Below, piece by piece: positions 15,744 through 23,291 of a stretch of DNA of 23,456 bases. The stretch's first letter is position 1. Each line of letters opens with the position of its first letter. The position numbers were made by a program, and so were the translations under genes. Source of the stretch: Chloroflexota bacterium. Lineage in GTDB: Bacteria > Chloroflexota > Anaerolineae > UBA7937 > B3-Chlor. The notes below the pieces were generated by a model. It was not told the origin of the DNA and did not search any database. It was given only the letters and a program-made list of their open reading frames with translations. The stretch covers positions 1-23,456 of the forward strand of contig JAUWYD010000002.1 in NCBI GenBank assembly GCA_030616025.1, given 5' to 3'.

Positions 15744-16217
15744 CTATGCAGGTTTGAAATGCTTGATGTCGAGGATGGAGCCTTCCCGGTCCTTCTTGGG
15801 TTTCAAGACGGCCTCCACTGGCATGCCGATTTCCGTCTCCTCCGGTTTCACCTCGCCTAGTCTGTGAACCAGACCGCCGTGAGCACCTTCGATCTTGATC
15901 AGAGCCAGTATCTCGGGCTGCTCCAAGGGGGCGCCCCCCAGCGATACCCCAACAACGGTGTACGTGTAGACCGTTCCCTTGGTGCCGACCTCTACCCACT
16001 CCTCCAGCTCTGCGAAACACCGTTCACAGTACATCATCGGCGGCAGGTAAGTGAGGTTGCACGAGGGGCAGACTGAGCCCATGATCACGCCGCGATCCTT
16101 GATGGCGCGGAAGAACTTCTCCCCAGCGATGCCGACAGTGTACAAGCTCTCTATCGGTAAGTTACCGTACCAGACCTTGGCGTCTGCGAAGCTAGTTATC
16201 CGCTCAACCAGGGACAT
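15744..16217 (-). CDS. Zn-ribbon/OB-fold (DUF35) thiolase partner protein, copy A
   Basis: Small CoA-pathway partner protein. In the 157-residue protein an N-terminal helical arm (1-45) precedes a rubredoxin-like zinc ribbon with CPSC (Cys50, Cys53) and CERC (Cys64, Cys67). An OB-fold follows (about 75-150) with GTVYTYTVVGVS and the closing GSILDIKHFKPA. DUF35 proteins bind thiolase-fold enzymes and help hold acyl-CoA, as in archaeal thiolase/HMG-CoA synthase complexes, benzoylsuccinyl-CoA thiolase BbsAB and the Ltp2-ChsH2 aldolase. The ATG has AGGAGG seven bases upstream. It is paralogous to the gene just upstream and sits directly after two thiolase-fold genes, which points to a joint complex. 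It has no independent enzyme motif. Confidence 0.88.
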   Translation of the reverse strand: MSLVERITSFADAKVWYGNLPIESLYTVGIAGEKFFRAIKDRGVIMGSVCPSCNLTYLPPMMYCERCFAELEEWVEVGTKGTVYTYTVVGVSLGGAPLEQPEILALIKIEGAHGGLVHRLGEVKPEETEIGMPVEAVLKPKKDREGSILDIKHFKPA

Positions 16218-16280
16218 AACGATGCCTCCTTGGATTCTGCCATTAGCAATTTGATCTGCATACTCGGGTCGTTCTGGCCC

Positions 16281-16787
16281 CTATGTGGGTCTGAAGTACT
16301 TGATATCTGTTATGGAGCCGCTGCGCTCCTCGGCTGGCTTCCAGACCGCCTGTACCTTCATGCCGATTGTGACATCATCGGCATTCACCTCATCAAGTAG
16401 GTGCAAAATGCCGGCTCCCCTGGAGGCTCCATCTATTTCTATGACGGCCGGGATCTGGGGCTCTTTTGCCCTGGTTGCATCCCACCGTATGTAGCAGATG
16501 GAGAACGTGTTGACCGTGCCGGTATCTTCCAGGTACACCCAGGCTTCCATGGGTTCCCAGCACCACTCGCATACCACTCGAGGAGGCACTACTGTGCGCC
16601 GACAGCGGTTACACTTGATGCCGATGAGGCGACCATTCTTTAGCTCAGCCAAGTAACGGCTGATGGCCACTCCTGCATCCCATCCGTACTCCAGCTTCGG
16701 TTTCCAATGGGTAGTGAGGATCTTGCCCTCATCGAAGTCAGCCTGACTGAGGGGCGTACCAGGGAAGTTCTCTATGTTGGCACTCAT
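16281..16787 (-). CDS. Zn-ribbon/OB-fold (DUF35) thiolase partner protein, copy B
   Basis: A 168-residue paralogue of the downstream DUF35 gene with the same order: a longer N-terminal arm (1-55), zinc ribbon CNRC (Cys59, Cys62) and CEWC (Cys73, Cys76), then the OB-fold with GTVNTFSICYIRWDA and the C-terminal GSITDIKYFRPT. The two copies share the zinc ribbon and the end motif but differ strongly elsewhere, so this is an old duplication rather than a recent one. The ATG has GGAGG eight bases upstream, and the thiolase-fold gene ends 45 bases before it. Two DUF35 and two thiolase-fold genes in a row suggest either two complexes or one mixed complex. Confidence 0.88.
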   Translation of the reverse strand: MSANIENFPGTPLSQADFDEGKILTTHWKPKLEYGWDAGVAISRYLAELKNGRLIGIKCNRCRRTVVPPRVVCEWCWEPMEAWVYLEDTGTVNTFSICYIRWDATRAKEPQIPAVIEIDGASRGAGILHLLDEVNADDVTIGMKVQAVWKPAEERSGSITDIKYFRPT

Positions 16788-16832
16788 CTTCTCAGCCTCC
16801 TGTGCTCTGGCGCGCCAGCTCGCAACGGGCCT

Positions 16833-17996
16833 CTAGACGCCCAGTATTACCACACATCCTACCTGCATCAGGTCGCCCCACGATTGGGCCAGGCCCGTTT
16901 GTGGTTGGCCCGGAACCTGTCTCTTTCCCGCCTCTCCCCTTAGCTGCCAGAAGATCTCAGATACCTTCATCAATCCAGCGGCTGCGATGGGATTTCCTAC
17001 TCCTAACATGCCGCCTGAGGGGCAAACCGGCATATTGCCGTCACGCGCGGTCACGCCTTCTGCAGTCAGTCTGGCCGCGTCACCTTTGTCGGCCAATAGA
17101 AGCCCTTCCAGATGGTGGAGTTCCTTGTAATCGAAGGGATCGTAGGGTTCCACCACATGGATCTCTTTCCTTGGCTCCGTTATCCCAGCCATGTCGTAAG
17201 CCATGCGTGCAGCGTACTCCACGTACTTGGGGTAGTATAGGTCGCGACTGGTCCAGTAGGCAGTATCCAACGACCAGCCGACACCCCTGACCCAGGCTGG
17301 CTTGTCCGTAATCCGCTTGGCCACGTGCTCCGCTGCCATGACGATCGCAACCGCACCATCACTGGTAGGGCTGATATCCAGTCGCTGCACCGGCCAGGCC
17401 AGTACTTCGGAGTTCAAAACGTCCTCCACCGTGATGTCGGCAGCTAGCTGCGCACAAGGGTGATCGAGAGCGTTGCGCTTGTTCTTGACGGCCACGCGGG
17501 CGATATCCTTTTTCTCAATACCGTGCACGGTCATGTAGCGGTTCATCTCCAAGGCGAAAATCCATACCAGATTGGGTTTCAAGGCTCGCTCTGTGGTGTG
17601 ATCGAAGATGGTGATGAAAGCTCCTTGAGGATGAGGCTGGCAGCTTGACATCTTCTCCTCGCACACTACGAGGCAGGTGTCGAATAGGCCTGAGGCCACG
17701 TGATACCAGCCCTGGATGGCTGCGAAGACGCCGGTCCCGCCCCCGACGTAACATCTCATGTATGGCTTGTGCCAGGCTCCCGCACCATCGCTCAAGTACT
17801 CGCCTTTCATATGCAGTCCGTCAAAGGCATCGGGCGCCGTTCCCAAGGCCACAGCATCTATGTCATCGAGGGTCATCTCGCAGGAGTCGAGAGCCATTCT
17901 GCTGGCTTGGAAGGCGAGCTCCCTTCCCGTTTCCTGGGCTCGCCGCATGAACTTGGTCATCCCCGCTCCTACGACGGCTACCTTTCTCATAGCCAT
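16833..17996 (-). CDS. Thiolase-fold protein lacking the nucleophilic Cys (thiolase/aldolase-like 1)
   Basis: A 387-residue member of the archaeal/SCP-x/lipid-transfer branch of thiolases. Family marks are VAVVGAGMTKF (6-16), DIDAVALGTAPD (45-56), VVCEEKMS (110-117), LDISPTSDGAVAIVMA (207-222), EPYDPFDYKELHHLE (283-297) and CPSGGMLGVGNP (325-336). Gapless alignment by eye from the VVxxEKMS strand places Gly86 (in RCYVGGGTG, 81-89) where classical thiolases have the nucleophile Cys of CASG. The usual GHP histidine is Asn335. Claisen condensation or thiolysis by the standard mechanism is therefore unlikely. An Ltp2-like retro-aldol role with a DUF35 partner is one inference; a non-catalytic subunit is another. 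The ATG has GGAGG seven bases upstream. Confidence 0.85.
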   Translation of the reverse strand: MAMRKVAVVGAGMTKFMRRAQETGRELAFQASRMALDSCEMTLDDIDAVALGTAPDAFDGLHMKGEYLSDGAGAWHKPYMRCYVGGGTGVFAAIQGWYHVASGLFDTCLVVCEEKMSSCQPHPQGAFITIFDHTTERALKPNLVWIFALEMNRYMTVHGIEKKDIARVAVKNKRNALDHPCAQLAADITVEDVLNSEVLAWPVQRLDISPTSDGAVAIVMAAEHVAKRITDKPAWVRGVGWSLDTAYWTSRDLYYPKYVEYAARMAYDMAGITEPRKEIHVVEPYDPFDYKELHHLEGLLLADKGDAARLTAEGVTARDGNMPVCPSGGMLGVGNPIAAAGLMKVSEIFWQLRGEAGKRQVPGQPQTGLAQSWGDLMQVGCVVILGV

Positions 17997-18064
17997 TACC
18001 TAGCCTCCTTCTCCAATCGTGATCAGAGGTTGGTGCCTCAGGGGGAGGCCGACCTCATTCCCTT

Positions 18065-19213
18065 TCAGTTGCTGAGAACCACCGCCGCACCGCTGGTGGT
18101 GGGTATGCTGCGCCAGCCAAAAGCCAGGCCGGTTTCCACATCCTCCAGCTGCCGTTGGCCGGCTATCCCCCTGAGCTGCAGCACTACTTCCAAGACCCTC
18201 GCCAGACCTGAGGCGTCCAGAAGATGCCCTACTCCCAGATTCCCTCCAGAAGGGTTGAGAGGCAGTTCGCCATCCAATTCCGTGTCTCCCTCTTCCAAGA
18301 GAAGGCCTGCCTCTCCCTCTCGACACAGCCCCAGGGCTTCCATGTGTTGCAGTTCCTTGTAGGCAAAGGTGTCATCCACCTCTGCGAAGTCAATCTCCAA
18401 GCGAGGGTTCCGGATGCCAGCCACGCGGTAGGCCATCTCCGCCGAGTTGCGAGCATACGTGGCACTCTCCCAATCTCTCGTCTCTAGCGATGGCGTTTCA
18501 TTGCACCAGCCCACCCCCGTGATCCAGATGGGGAGGGCGCTCAACTCTTGGGCGACGTCGCCTGAGGCCAAAACCATCACGATGGCGCCGTCGGCATGGG
18601 AGCTGACCTCCAGCCTCTTGAGGGGGTAGGAGAGTGGCTCTGAGGACAGAACCGCGTCGAGGCTTAGACGGGCACCATAGGCTGCGGAAGGATTGAGGAA
18701 ACCGTTGGCTCGGTTCTTGACCACTACCTGAGCGCACTGTTCCTCCGTGGTACCAGTCTTGTAGAGGTACCGGTTCATCTCCATGCCCGCGATGAACAGC
18801 GGGTTGGCGCGCAAAGGCCGATTGTAGATGGGATCCATCGCATAGGCGACGACATCGCTGAGCGTGAGAACGTTGGATGCTTTGCTGTGGGCCTCAACCA
18901 TTACGATATCCATCGCGCCGGTGAGCACCTGCATGTATGCCGCGATGAGCCCGTGGATACCGTCCCCGGGGATGGTGTGCACCGGTTTCAGAACTCCCCC
19001 GATCTGGTCCGGGACATACTCATCGAATATGCTCGTCCCCTCATTGAAGTCCTCGGCCACGCTTACAAAGCTCTCCACATCGCGCCGGGGATCCACGCCG
19101 GCGTCATCGTAGGCCTTCGCTGCCGCTTCATACATCAGTTCTTTGTATGACAAATCTGGCGAGATGGACCGAAAGCCAGAATACCCTACACCGACGATGG
19201 CCACTTGCCTCAT
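18065..19213 (-). CDS. Thiolase-fold protein lacking the nucleophilic Cys (thiolase/aldolase-like 2)
   Basis: A 382-residue paralogue of the downstream thiolase-fold protein. It keeps VAIVGVGYSGF (4-14), MNRYLYKTG (146-154), SSHADGAIVMVLASG (204-218), EVDDTFAYKELQHMEALGLC (278-297) and NPSGGNLGVGHLLDASG (320-336), with the GH histidine at 330. The nucleophile position, found by gapless alignment, is Pro82 in VHTIPGDG (78-85), so the classical cysteine is again absent. The ATG at 19213 has GAGGAGG eight bases upstream and matches the family start; a longer frame to 19252 adds 13 unrelated residues. It is the first gene of the five-gene run, 68 bases before its partner. Function may depend on pairing with thiolase-like 1 and the DUF35 proteins. 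Confidence 0.85.
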   Translation of the reverse strand: MRQVAIVGVGYSGFRSISPDLSYKELMYEAAAKAYDDAGVDPRRDVESFVSVAEDFNEGTSIFDEYVPDQIGGVLKPVHTIPGDGIHGLIAAYMQVLTGAMDIVMVEAHSKASNVLTLSDVVAYAMDPIYNRPLRANPLFIAGMEMNRYLYKTGTTEEQCAQVVVKNRANGFLNPSAAYGARLSLDAVLSSEPLSYPLKRLEVSSHADGAIVMVLASGDVAQELSALPIWITGVGWCNETPSLETRDWESATYARNSAEMAYRVAGIRNPRLEIDFAEVDDTFAYKELQHMEALGLCREGEAGLLLEEGDTELDGELPLNPSGGNLGVGHLLDASGLARVLEVVLQLRGIAGQRQLEDVETGLAFGWRSIPTTSGAAVVLSN

Positions 19214-19391
19214 CTGACGATCCTCCTCACTATGGTACTGGGCCGGATGCATGCGACAGGGCCGGGCAGCTGCACCATGCTGCTGGTGTCAGACGTTCAC
19301 GATTCAAGATCATCACTGGCCTAGCTCCAGCGGATCCGATGCCCCGCGTCCGCCTGACTGCCTGATGACTCCTCGTGTGCTGGGCACGGCT

Positions 19392-20297
19392 TCATGCGAA
19401 CTTCGATAACACGATTCCAAGTCCGTACAACAGGAGTAGGGGCGTGGCCACCAATGTCATATTCAGGGGGTCGGGGGTGGGCGTGACAACTGCGGCCACG
19501 AGGAATATCAAGACAACCGCGTGTCTCCAGTATGATAGGTACTTTCGAGCGCTCATTATTCCCAATCTGGCGGCCACGAACATGACAAGAGGTGTTTCGA
19601 ACACTAGCCCTAGCCCGAGAAGGAAGGTGAGCACGAAGGAAATGTATGCAGCAATGGTCCACTGCGGTTCCGCGATATCACTGCCGAAGGTGCTCAGGTA
19701 TTGGAGCGCGAAGGGGAGCATCACGGAGTAGCAGAAGGCGACGCCCGCCAGGAAGAAGATGGTGCCGGGGAAGACACCAACGAGCACTAGGCTCCTGAAG
19801 CGCCGCTTCTCTTTTGGGTTTTCCATCGCGGGGGCGATGAAAGCCAGGATCTGGAATATGATATAGGGTAAGGCCAGAAGGAAGCCACTCATCAACGCTA
19901 CTTTGAAATAGGTTAAGAACAGCTCGGTGGGTCGCAGGAAGATGGGCTTGAGGCCTCCCGCCGGCCGGATGAGGAGCGCCATGATCCTACTGGTGAACAA
20001 CATACTGACGGCACTGGCCGCCACCAATGCCAGACCTGCCCTTATCGCGCGGCGTCGCAGTTCAACGAGGTGCTCTGTAACGGCGTGCAGAAACTGAATG
20101 AGCCCATAGATCGGACTCTTGTCGCGTCGCCAATTGACTCTCGCGGCTTCCAAATCAAAGGGTTCAAGATTCTGCTGCGTCCTTCGCAGATTCAACAGGG
20201 TAAGCCACAAGGCCTCGACCCCCTCCGGGAGTTTCTGGGGCCCAAGAACGATCAGCGCGACGAACACAAGGAGCGCCAGCCAGATTATGTCTGACAT
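19392..20297 (-). CDS. tatC: TatB-like/TatC fusion, twin-arginine translocase core
   Basis: TatC is the receptor of the Tat system, which exports folded proteins with RR signal peptides; TatB normally binds it as a separate subunit. Residues 68-301 of this 301-residue protein are a complete TatC: HAVTEHLVELRRRAIRA (71-87), six hydrophobic helices, LRPTELFLTYFKVAL (121-135), GLVFETPLVMF with the conserved Glu234, and VVTPTPDPLNM (270-280). Residues 1-45 are a TatA/TatB-type unit: a short transmembrane helix, the hinge LGPQKLPEGVE (18-28) and an amphipathic helix. LGPQ-K/R-LP resembles TatB more than TatA. A free TatA is encoded just upstream, overlapping by 13 bases, so the missing TatB is plausibly supplied by this fusion. 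Confidence 0.9.
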   Translation of the reverse strand: MSDIIWLALLVFVALIVLGPQKLPEGVEALWLTLLNLRRTQQNLEPFDLEAARVNWRRDKSPIYGLIQFLHAVTEHLVELRRRAIRAGLALVAASAVSMLFTSRIMALLIRPAGGLKPIFLRPTELFLTYFKVALMSGFLLALPYIIFQILAFIAPAMENPKEKRRFRSLVLVGVFPGTIFFLAGVAFCYSVMLPFALQYLSTFGSDIAEPQWTIAAYISFVLTFLLGLGLVFETPLVMFVAARLGIMSARKYLSYWRHAVVLIFLVAAVVTPTPDPLNMTLVATPLLLLYGLGIVLSKFA

Positions 20298-20614
20298 TCC
20301 GTCTCTACCTGTGGTTCTTCTGTTTTGTTCTGATCCGCGCTGGGATCGTCGTGGCTGGGCAGATCCTTCTGATTCTTGCGCTTGATGACTTTTTGGGCAG
20401 ATGCCTGCAGTTCCGCTTCCTCGGAGGGGGGGCTCAATACCTCGCTGGCTGAGACATCGGTTATCGATTGTAGCTCATCCAGAGCCTCCCTCCACTTCCC
20501 AATACTCTTGCCCAGGTCCCTCGCTATCTCTGGAAGCTTGCTGGGTCCGAATATCAGAAGAGCGACGATTAGGATGAGCAAGAGCTCAGCCGGTCCTACT
20601 CCTGCGAAGTTCAT
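20285..20614 (-). CDS. tatA: Sec-independent translocase protein TatA
   Basis: Pore-forming or membrane-weakening subunit of the Tat exporter. The 109-residue protein has an N-terminal transmembrane helix with a polar Glu (GPAELLLILIVALLIF, 7-22), the hinge FGPSKLPEIARDLGKSIG (22-39), an amphipathic helix to about 50, and a charged, disordered tail (52-109), longer than average. The FGP hinge and a LGKSIGK stretch fit TatA better than TatB. The ATG overlaps the nusB stop (ATGA) and the gene end overlaps tatC by 13 bases, so tatA and the TatB-TatC fusion are coupled in translation. Confidence 0.9.
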   Translation of the reverse strand: MNFAGVGPAELLLILIVALLIFGPSKLPEIARDLGKSIGKWREALDELQSITDVSASEVLSPPSEEAELQASAQKVIKRKNQKDLPSHDDPSADQNKTEEPQVETECQT

Positions 20615-21042
20615 TTGCCCTCACTCTGAGTTTCCGTTGCCATCGGACTGCTGGCTAGAGTCCCTAGAGCGCCGTTGATGAACCGCCGCGAACTGTCACT
20701 GCCGAAGAGCTTCGCCAGTTCCACCGCCTCGTTGATGGCTACCTTAATGGGAATGTCGGGATCAAGGGTCATCTCGAAAATGGCGATGCGCAAGACATTC
20801 CGATCGATAGGCGACATCTGATCGAGAGGCCATTCAGGGGCTATCTCCCGAATAGTGGGATCGATCTGCGGTAGGTTTTCCAAGACCCCCTCAACCAGAT
20901 GGCGGGCAAACTCGGCGCTCCCGTGATCAAGGTCCCAATCCTGCAAACGTTGTTGCAGCACGCGCCCAGGATCATGGTCAGCAAGATCAGCCTCGAAGAG
21001 TGTTTGAAGCGCTACCGCTCTTGCACGGCGCCGGGCCTTCAC
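20611..21042 (-). CDS. nusB: Transcription antitermination factor NusB
   Basis: RNA-binding protein that with NusE (S10) binds boxA and supports antitermination in rRNA operons. The 143-residue all-helical protein has ARAVALQTLFEADL (8-21), DQMSPIDRNVLRIAIFEM (74-91), PIKVAINEAVELAKLFGSDSSRRFINGALG (about 97-126), all typical of the family, and a normal length. It starts with GTG overlapping the Asp23-family stop by one base (TAGTG) and ends in an ATGA overlap with tatA. An Asp23-nusB order is common in Gram-positive-type genomes. Confidence 0.95.
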   Translation of the reverse strand: MKARRRARAVALQTLFEADLADHDPGRVLQQRLQDWDLDHGSAEFARHLVEGVLENLPQIDPTIREIAPEWPLDQMSPIDRNVLRIAIFEMTLDPDIPIKVAINEAVELAKLFGSDSSRRFINGALGTLASSPMATETQSEGK

Positions 21043-21413
21043 TATTCCGCTCCCTCCGCTGGTTCATGCTCCGGAGGCGGGCCGACCACATCTTCAACGT
21101 GGATATTCACCTCTCCGACGTGCATTCCAAGCATGTCGTTGATTGCACGCGAGGTATCATGCTGGATCTGACGGCCCAACTCCAGCAGATTCACGTTCGG
21201 CTCAACGATGATGTGTAGGTCCAGGTAGACTATGTCATCTTCCACTCTCATTCTGATGCCCTCACTGAGGCGCTGCCGCCGCAACATGCGGCCGACATTG
21301 CCGGCAAGAGTGTGGCTCATGGATGCCACTCCCGGTGTGGATAGAGTGGTCAGCCTGGCAATTGTCAGCAGGACCTGCGGTGCGATCGTAACCTTGCCCA
21401 GTCTCTCCTCCAT
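21042..21413 (-). CDS. Asp23/Gls24 family envelope stress response protein
   Basis: Small cytoplasmic protein of the Asp23/YloU family, linked to membrane and envelope homeostasis and often encoded next to nusB. In the 123-residue protein I see the family opening GKVTIAPQVLLTIARLTTLSTPGVASMSH (6-34), a basic central piece with GIRMRVEDDIVYLDLHIIVEPNVNLLELGRQIQ, and the closing GMHVGEVNIHVEDVV. The Pro/Glu-rich end is probably disordered. The ATG has GGAGGG about seven bases upstream and lies 15 bases after fabG. The stop overlaps the nusB GTG. Confidence 0.9.
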   Translation of the reverse strand: MEERLGKVTIAPQVLLTIARLTTLSTPGVASMSHTLAGNVGRMLRRQRLSEGIRMRVEDDIVYLDLHIIVEPNVNLLELGRQIQHDTSRAINDMLGMHVGEVNIHVEDVVGPPPEHEPAEGAE

Positions 21414-21428
21414 CTGCCAACCCTCCGC

Positions 21429-22184
21429 TCACAGCGTCATGGCCATCATGCCTCCGTCAACGCCCAGCACCTGACCGCTCACGTAGCTTGCTTCCTCGGA
21501 AGCGAGGAAGGCAACCGCATTGGCTATCTCCTCCGCCGTCCCCGGCCTCTTCAAGGGCGTCAACTGCAGGATATAATCAATCAGTTCTTCCGGAAGGTTT
21601 GCCGTCTGATCAGTAGGTACGTAGCCGGGAGCCACAGCGTTGACGGTGATATTGCGAATGCCGAGTTCTTTGGCCACAGCCTTGGTGAAACCGATAACGC
21701 CGGCCTTGGAAGCTGAGTAGTTTGCCTGTCCAACCTGGCCCGCGATGCCAGAAACCGAGGTGATGTTTATGATGCGACCATACCGCTGCCTTATCATGGG
21801 GCGTTGGGCTACCTTTGTGCAGTTGAAGGTCCCCTTGAGGTTTGTGTCCACGACGATGTCCCAATCGTCCTCCTTCATACGCATGAGGAGGGCGTCGCGT
21901 GTGACTCCGACGTTATTGACGAGGATGTCCAGGCCACCAAACGCCTCTAAGGCCGCGTCGATGAGGCCCTTGGCCTGCTCCGCATCCTTGACATCGGCAT
22001 GGACTGCAATGGCTTCGGAGCCGTTAGCCTTGATCTGCTCGACGACCTCTTGGGCGGCATCTTCGCTAGTATGGTAGTTCACGACGACCTTAGCTCCCAG
22101 GCTTGCCAGTTTGATAGCGATGGCACGCCCTATGCCACGGGAACTTCCAGTCACCACGGCGACCCGGTCGGTCAGGTCCAGCAT
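21429..22184 (-). CDS. fabG: 3-oxoacyl-[acyl-carrier-protein] reductase FabG
   Basis: NADPH-dependent short-chain reductase that reduces 3-oxoacyl-ACP in fatty-acid elongation. The 251-residue protein has the nucleotide loop TGSSRGIG (12-19), the NNVG motif (90-93, usually NNAG), catalytic Asn115, Ser143, Tyr156 and Lys160 (YSASK at 156-160), and the C-terminal SYVSGQVLGVDGGM. All active-site residues are present and the length is standard. An AGGAGGTG ribosome site lies just upstream of the ATG. It follows fabD by 16 bases, which supports the FAS II assignment over other SDRs; acpP, often next, is replaced here by the Asp23-family gene. Confidence 0.95.
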   Translation of the reverse strand: MLDLTDRVAVVTGSSRGIGRAIAIKLASLGAKVVVNYHTSEDAAQEVVEQIKANGSEAIAVHADVKDAEQAKGLIDAALEAFGGLDILVNNVGVTRDALLMRMKEDDWDIVVDTNLKGTFNCTKVAQRPMIRQRYGRIINITSVSGIAGQVGQANYSASKAGVIGFTKAVAKELGIRNITVNAVAPGYVPTDQTANLPEELIDYILQLTPLKRPGTAEEIANAVAFLASEEASYVSGQVLGVDGGMMAMTL

Positions 22185-22200
22185 CTTTCACCTCCTAGTG

Positions 22201-23175
22201 TCATTCTTCACTGACATCCCCGTGTTGTACACTTCTCTCCTGGTACCATGCCTCGATGCTTGCCACATCGCCGACACTTGCCCGCTCGGGGCCCCGATCG
22301 ATACGCTTGATGAGGTTACTCAGTACGTCCTTGGGGCCTATCTCCGCGAAGGCTGTCACCCCATGATCGAGCATGTAGCGGACGGAGTCAACCCATAGCA
22401 CTGGCGAGACTAGCTGCTTGACGAGTTCTTCTCGTACCTCGTCCGCACTTCGCAGAGGTTTGCCAGTCACGTTGCCGACTACTGGAACACTGCCCTCTCG
22501 TAAGACAACGCGGGCCAGCGCTTCTCGAAGTCCCCGGGCTGCAGATTCCATTAGCGAGCAGTGGCTCGCAATGCTCACACGGAGGGGAACGACTCGGCGG
22601 GCCCCTTTCTGCTTGGCCAACTCCGTCGCCCTTTACAACCCCTTTTGCTCTCCAGAGATCACAATCTGTCCAGGAGAGTTGTGATTAGCCACCTGCACGA
22701 TGGTCCCGGTTTCTTCCCTGGCCTGCTCACAGGCTTCATCCCCGGCTTCTGGGGCCAGACCCAACACGGCGGCCATCCCGCCAGGCTCGCGCTCGCCTGC
22801 TTGCTTCATCAGTCGGCCGCGCTCTCGAACCAAGCGCACAGCGTCGGCGAAGGAGATCTGACCGCTGGCTACGAGGGCAGTGTACTCGCCCAGGCTGTGC
22901 CCCGCAGCAAAGGCTATCTCTCCAAGATGGTGCATTGCCTTCAGGGCCCGGAGCGCAGCCGTGCTCACAGTGAGGATTGCCGGCTGGGTGTTGAAGGTAT
23001 CGGGTAGCTCGCTTTCGGGTCCCTTGAAGCACAGCTCCGACAACTTCATGCCAAGGGCCCTGTCAGCTTCGTCAAAGACGGTTCGTGCTTCGGGGTATCG
23101 CTGGTACAGGTCGAGCCCCATGCCCAAGTATTGCGAGCCTTGGCCGGGGAAAATCAAGGCCAACCTATTCGGCAT
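22201..23175 (-). pseudogene. fabD: Malonyl-CoA:ACP transacylase FabD interrupted by an in-frame TAA
   Basis: FabD moves malonyl from CoA to ACP to feed FAS II. From ATG 23175 the first 180 codons are a good FabD: FPGQGSQYLGMG (9-20), GHSLGEYTALVASG (92-105, nucleophile Ser94), RGRLM (119-123) and VANHNSPGQIVISGE (162-176). Codon 181 is TAA (22635-22633). The same frame then resumes with RATELAKQKGARRVVPL, keeps the catalytic His205 in IASHCSLM, and runs to a normal end. There is no frameshift: one base change of GAA to TAA would explain it. The SGAFHSPLM consensus is degraded after the stop, which may signal decay. Alternatives are sequencing error or reinitiation: AAAGGG then TTG (22620-22618) follows the stop. 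Another fabD may exist elsewhere. Confidence 0.85.
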
Positions 23176-23291
23176 TTCGGCTGTTCTGCTCCCTCCATGT
23201 GGCTGCACGCCTAATCATCCTCACCGAGACCACCATGACTATGTCAGGGGACGGGGGTGTTGCGGGCACGGTCATAAAGGAGAGAAGTAGC

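Noticed and set aside
22618..22640. Frameshift in fabD.
   Set aside because: Reading both halves shows they are in the same frame, separated only by TAA plus four sense codons, so it is a nonsense change rather than an indel.
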